Assembly (NCBI RefSeq): GCF_900129295.1
Contig: NZ_FQUU01000009.1
Coordinates: 124,001-188,000 of the forward strand
Length of the DNA stretch: 64,000 nucleotides
Direction: 5' to 3'
DNA from: Flavisolibacter ginsengisoli DSM 18119
GTDB lineage: Bacteria > Bacteroidota > Bacteroidia > Chitinophagales > Chitinophagaceae
Below, piece after piece: positions 62,438 to 64,000 of the stretch. Under the pieces are notes generated by a model. That model was given only the letters and a program-made list of their open reading frames with translations, ran no database searches and had not been told where the DNA came from. The translations under genes and the position numbers were made by a program. Position 1 is the first letter of the stretch; every line of letters begins with the position of its first letter.

Positions 62438-63985
62438 CTAAAATAAACTTTTGCGACTACGTGAACTGCCAAGACCCAGTACTCCTAATAAGGATCGGGT
62501 AATCATGGTTGCTGCTGTCCTGCCTGCACTGCGCACTATGGGGTTATCCAGGAAGCTTTTCTCTTTAGGTGCGGCTTTTTCTGCTTTCGCCTTTTGCTGC
62601 AGTTGATCAATCTCCTGTGAGCGTTGCTGGGCCTCCTCTATTTTTTTATTTAATATCTCGTAGGCACTTTCTGAATCCACCGGTGTATTATACTTAGTGA
62701 CCAATTTAGAACTCATCACAATATTCTGCACTTCAGCATCAGTCAATATGTCCATCCGGCTTTGAGGAGCTCTCAACATTACATGTACCAGGGGCGTTGG
62801 TATGCCTTTCTCATTCAACATGGTAACAAAGGCTTCTCCAATACCCATTTGCGTCAGCAATTGGTCCACATCATAGTATTGCGTTTCAGGGTAGTTTTCT
62901 GCCGTTTGTTTAATAGATTTCCTGTCAGCAGCCGTAAATGCTCTTAAAGCATGCTGCACCTTTAAGCCTAATTGAGCTAAAACAGATGCTGGAACATCCA
63001 TTGGGTTCTGGGTGCAAAAGAATACACCAATGCCCTTTGAACGGATGAGCTTTACAATGTTTTCTATCTCCTGCAACAACACTTCAGAAGCATCATTAAA
63101 GATCAGGTGGGCCTCATCTATGAAAATAACAAGCTTTGGTTTGTCAAGGTCACCTTCTTCGGGTGATGTAGCATATAATTCTGCTAATAACTGGAGCATG
63201 AAAGTGGAGAACAACTTTGGCCTGTCCTGCAGCTCGGTAACCCTTAAAATTGATATTATGCCCCTTCCGTCACCTGAAATACGCATAAGGTCGTCCACAT
63301 CAAAGCTCTTTTCCCCAAAGAAAGCGTCAGCTCCCTGCTGCTGCAGCTCTATTACTTTTCGTAAGATGGTACCGGTAGAGGTGGTTGAGATCTTACCATA
63401 GGCTTTCTCAATGTCTGCTTTTCCTTCTGCAGTTACATATTGCAGCACTTTAATAAAATCCTTAAGATCCAGCAGGGGTAATTTATTATCATCGCAATAT
63501 TTAAAAATAAGCGCTACCACACCCCCCTGTGTATCATTCAAGCCCAGTATCTTACTTAAAAGCACGGGGCCGAACTCGCTTACAGTGGCTCTTAATTTAA
63601 CCCCGGGCTTATCGCTAAGTGTCAGCAATTCAACAGGATAGCCCTGGGGCTTATACTCAACTCCAAGCGTTTTTGATCGCTCGGTTATTTTATCATTGAC
63701 GCTGCCTGGCGCAGCTATACCGCTCAGGTCACCCTTAATATCCAGTAACAAAACCGGCACACTGGCATCACTCAAGCCCTCGCTGATCAACTGGAGGGTC
63801 TTGGTCTTTCCTGTACCCGTTGCCCCGGCTATCAACCCATGACGGTTCATGGTTTTTAAGGGCAACAACACATCTGCACCCTCTATTACCTTGCCATCAA
63901 GCATGGCTCTTCCTATCTTAATAGCTTCACCTTTAAAGCTGTATCCACTGGTTACTGATGCTAAAAATTCTTCTTTATTTGGCAT
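62438..63985 (-). CDS. HerA-like ATPase, DUF853 family
   Basis: A 515-residue P-loop ATPase of the FtsK-HerA group. Visible: GLIAGATGTGKTKTLQLISEG (Walker A, about residue 50), VLLLDIKGDLSGIA (the strand 3 motif of DUF853), LVIFIDEAHLIFNDASEVLLQ (Walker B, about residue 285), and VFFCTQNPMDVPASVLAQLG (sensor). The C-terminal 80 residues are charged and helical (KIEEAQQRSQEIDQLQQKAKAEK), ending in a basic tail. Members are related to DNA-translocating ATPases; the cellular role is not established. It converges with the RecQ gene, 13 bp apart. Confidence 0.88.
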   Translation of the reverse strand: MPNKEEFLASVTSGYSFKGEAIKIGRAMLDGKVIEGADVLLPLKTMNRHGLIAGATGTGKTKTLQLISEGLSDASVPVLLLDIKGDLSGIAAPGSVNDKITERSKTLGVEYKPQGYPVELLTLSDKPGVKLRATVSEFGPVLLSKILGLNDTQGGVVALIFKYCDDNKLPLLDLKDFIKVLQYVTAEGKADIEKAYGKISTTSTGTILRKVIELQQQGADAFFGEKSFDVDDLMRISGDGRGIISILRVTELQDRPKLFSTFMLQLLAELYATSPEEGDLDKPKLVIFIDEAHLIFNDASEVLLQEIENIVKLIRSKGIGVFFCTQNPMDVPASVLAQLGLKVQHALRAFTAADRKSIKQTAENYPETQYYDVDQLLTQMGIGEAFVTMLNEKGIPTPLVHVMLRAPQSRMDILTDAEVQNIVMSSKLVTKYNTPVDSESAYEILNKKIEEAQQRSQEIDQLQQKAKAEKAAPKEKSFLDNPIVRSAGRTAATMITRSLLGVLGLGSSRSRKSLF

Positions 63986-64000
63986 ACCTGAAAGTAATGA

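Overview
The window reads as chromosomal DNA from a member of the Bacteroidota, most likely Chitinophagales/Chitinophagaceae (inference from gene content). Evidence: an LpxC-FabZ fusion, a MurF-Alr fusion, the gliding genes gldF and gldG, a protein with a type IX secretion C-terminal domain, a long IleS of about 1116 residues, and Bacteroidota-type promoters (TAnnTTTG near -7, TTTG or TTG near -33) in front of many genes. No tRNA, rRNA, insertion sequence, prophage or CRISPR array was seen. The window is dominated by housekeeping genes; the accessory part is roughly 28.9-36.7 kb.

Layout. 0-9 kb: end of a secreted protein, polysaccharide deacetylase, gltX with a membrane glycosyltransferase, aldo/keto reductase, a free-standing B12-binding mutase subunit with an enoyl-CoA hydratase, an NlpC/P60 lipoprotein, fumC and a small unknown gene. 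8.8-17.3 kb, minus strand: lspA, murF-alr, a TerC-type membrane protein, gldG-gldF, an A-type Fe-S carrier and a cysteine desulfurase. 17.4-25.3 kb: methylmalonyl-CoA epimerase, a secreted T9SS-type protein, a sugar dehydrogenase lipoprotein, rnc-fabF-acpP, an acetyltransferase, a YcxB-like protein and a DksA-like protein with a histone-H1-like tail. 25.3-36.7 kb: ileS, a TonB siderophore receptor, a beta-lactamase-fold hydrolase, a PKD/DNRLRE-like lipoprotein and small enzymes. 36.8-46.4 kb: a complete haem pathway, hemJ-hemH on the minus strand and hemACDEF-(cysteine hydrolase)-hemB-hemL on the plus strand. 46.4-51 kb: a NicO/UreH-like membrane protein with a cysteine-rich AraC regulator, then lpxC/fabZ-lpxA-ABC ATPase. 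51-57.7 kb: tsaE-ald followed by a TetR-controlled tripartite efflux operon. 57.8-64 kb: copper ATPase, a four-helix-bundle protein, recQ and a HerA-like ATPase.

How the genes work together. GltX makes Glu-tRNA, which HemA and HemL turn into 5-aminolevulinate; HemB, C, D, E, F, J and H then carry it to protohaem, so every enzyme of the C5 route except the tRNA itself is in the window. AcpP, FabF, FabZ, LpxC and LpxA link fatty acid synthesis with lipid A. MurF-Alr supplies D-alanine and joins D-Ala-D-Ala to the peptidoglycan precursor. The B12-binding subunit, epimerase and enoyl-CoA hydratase point to acyl-CoA/propionate metabolism.

No clearly new multi-gene system was found. The most interesting signals are an 11-bp-period inverted repeat array near 31.6 kb, the AraC regulator with a Cys cluster paired with a NicO-like protein, a 35-bp TetR operator laid exactly over a promoter, promoters that imply leaderless mRNAs for gltX, lpxC and tsaE, and the DksA-like protein with an H1-like tail and a lost zinc finger.
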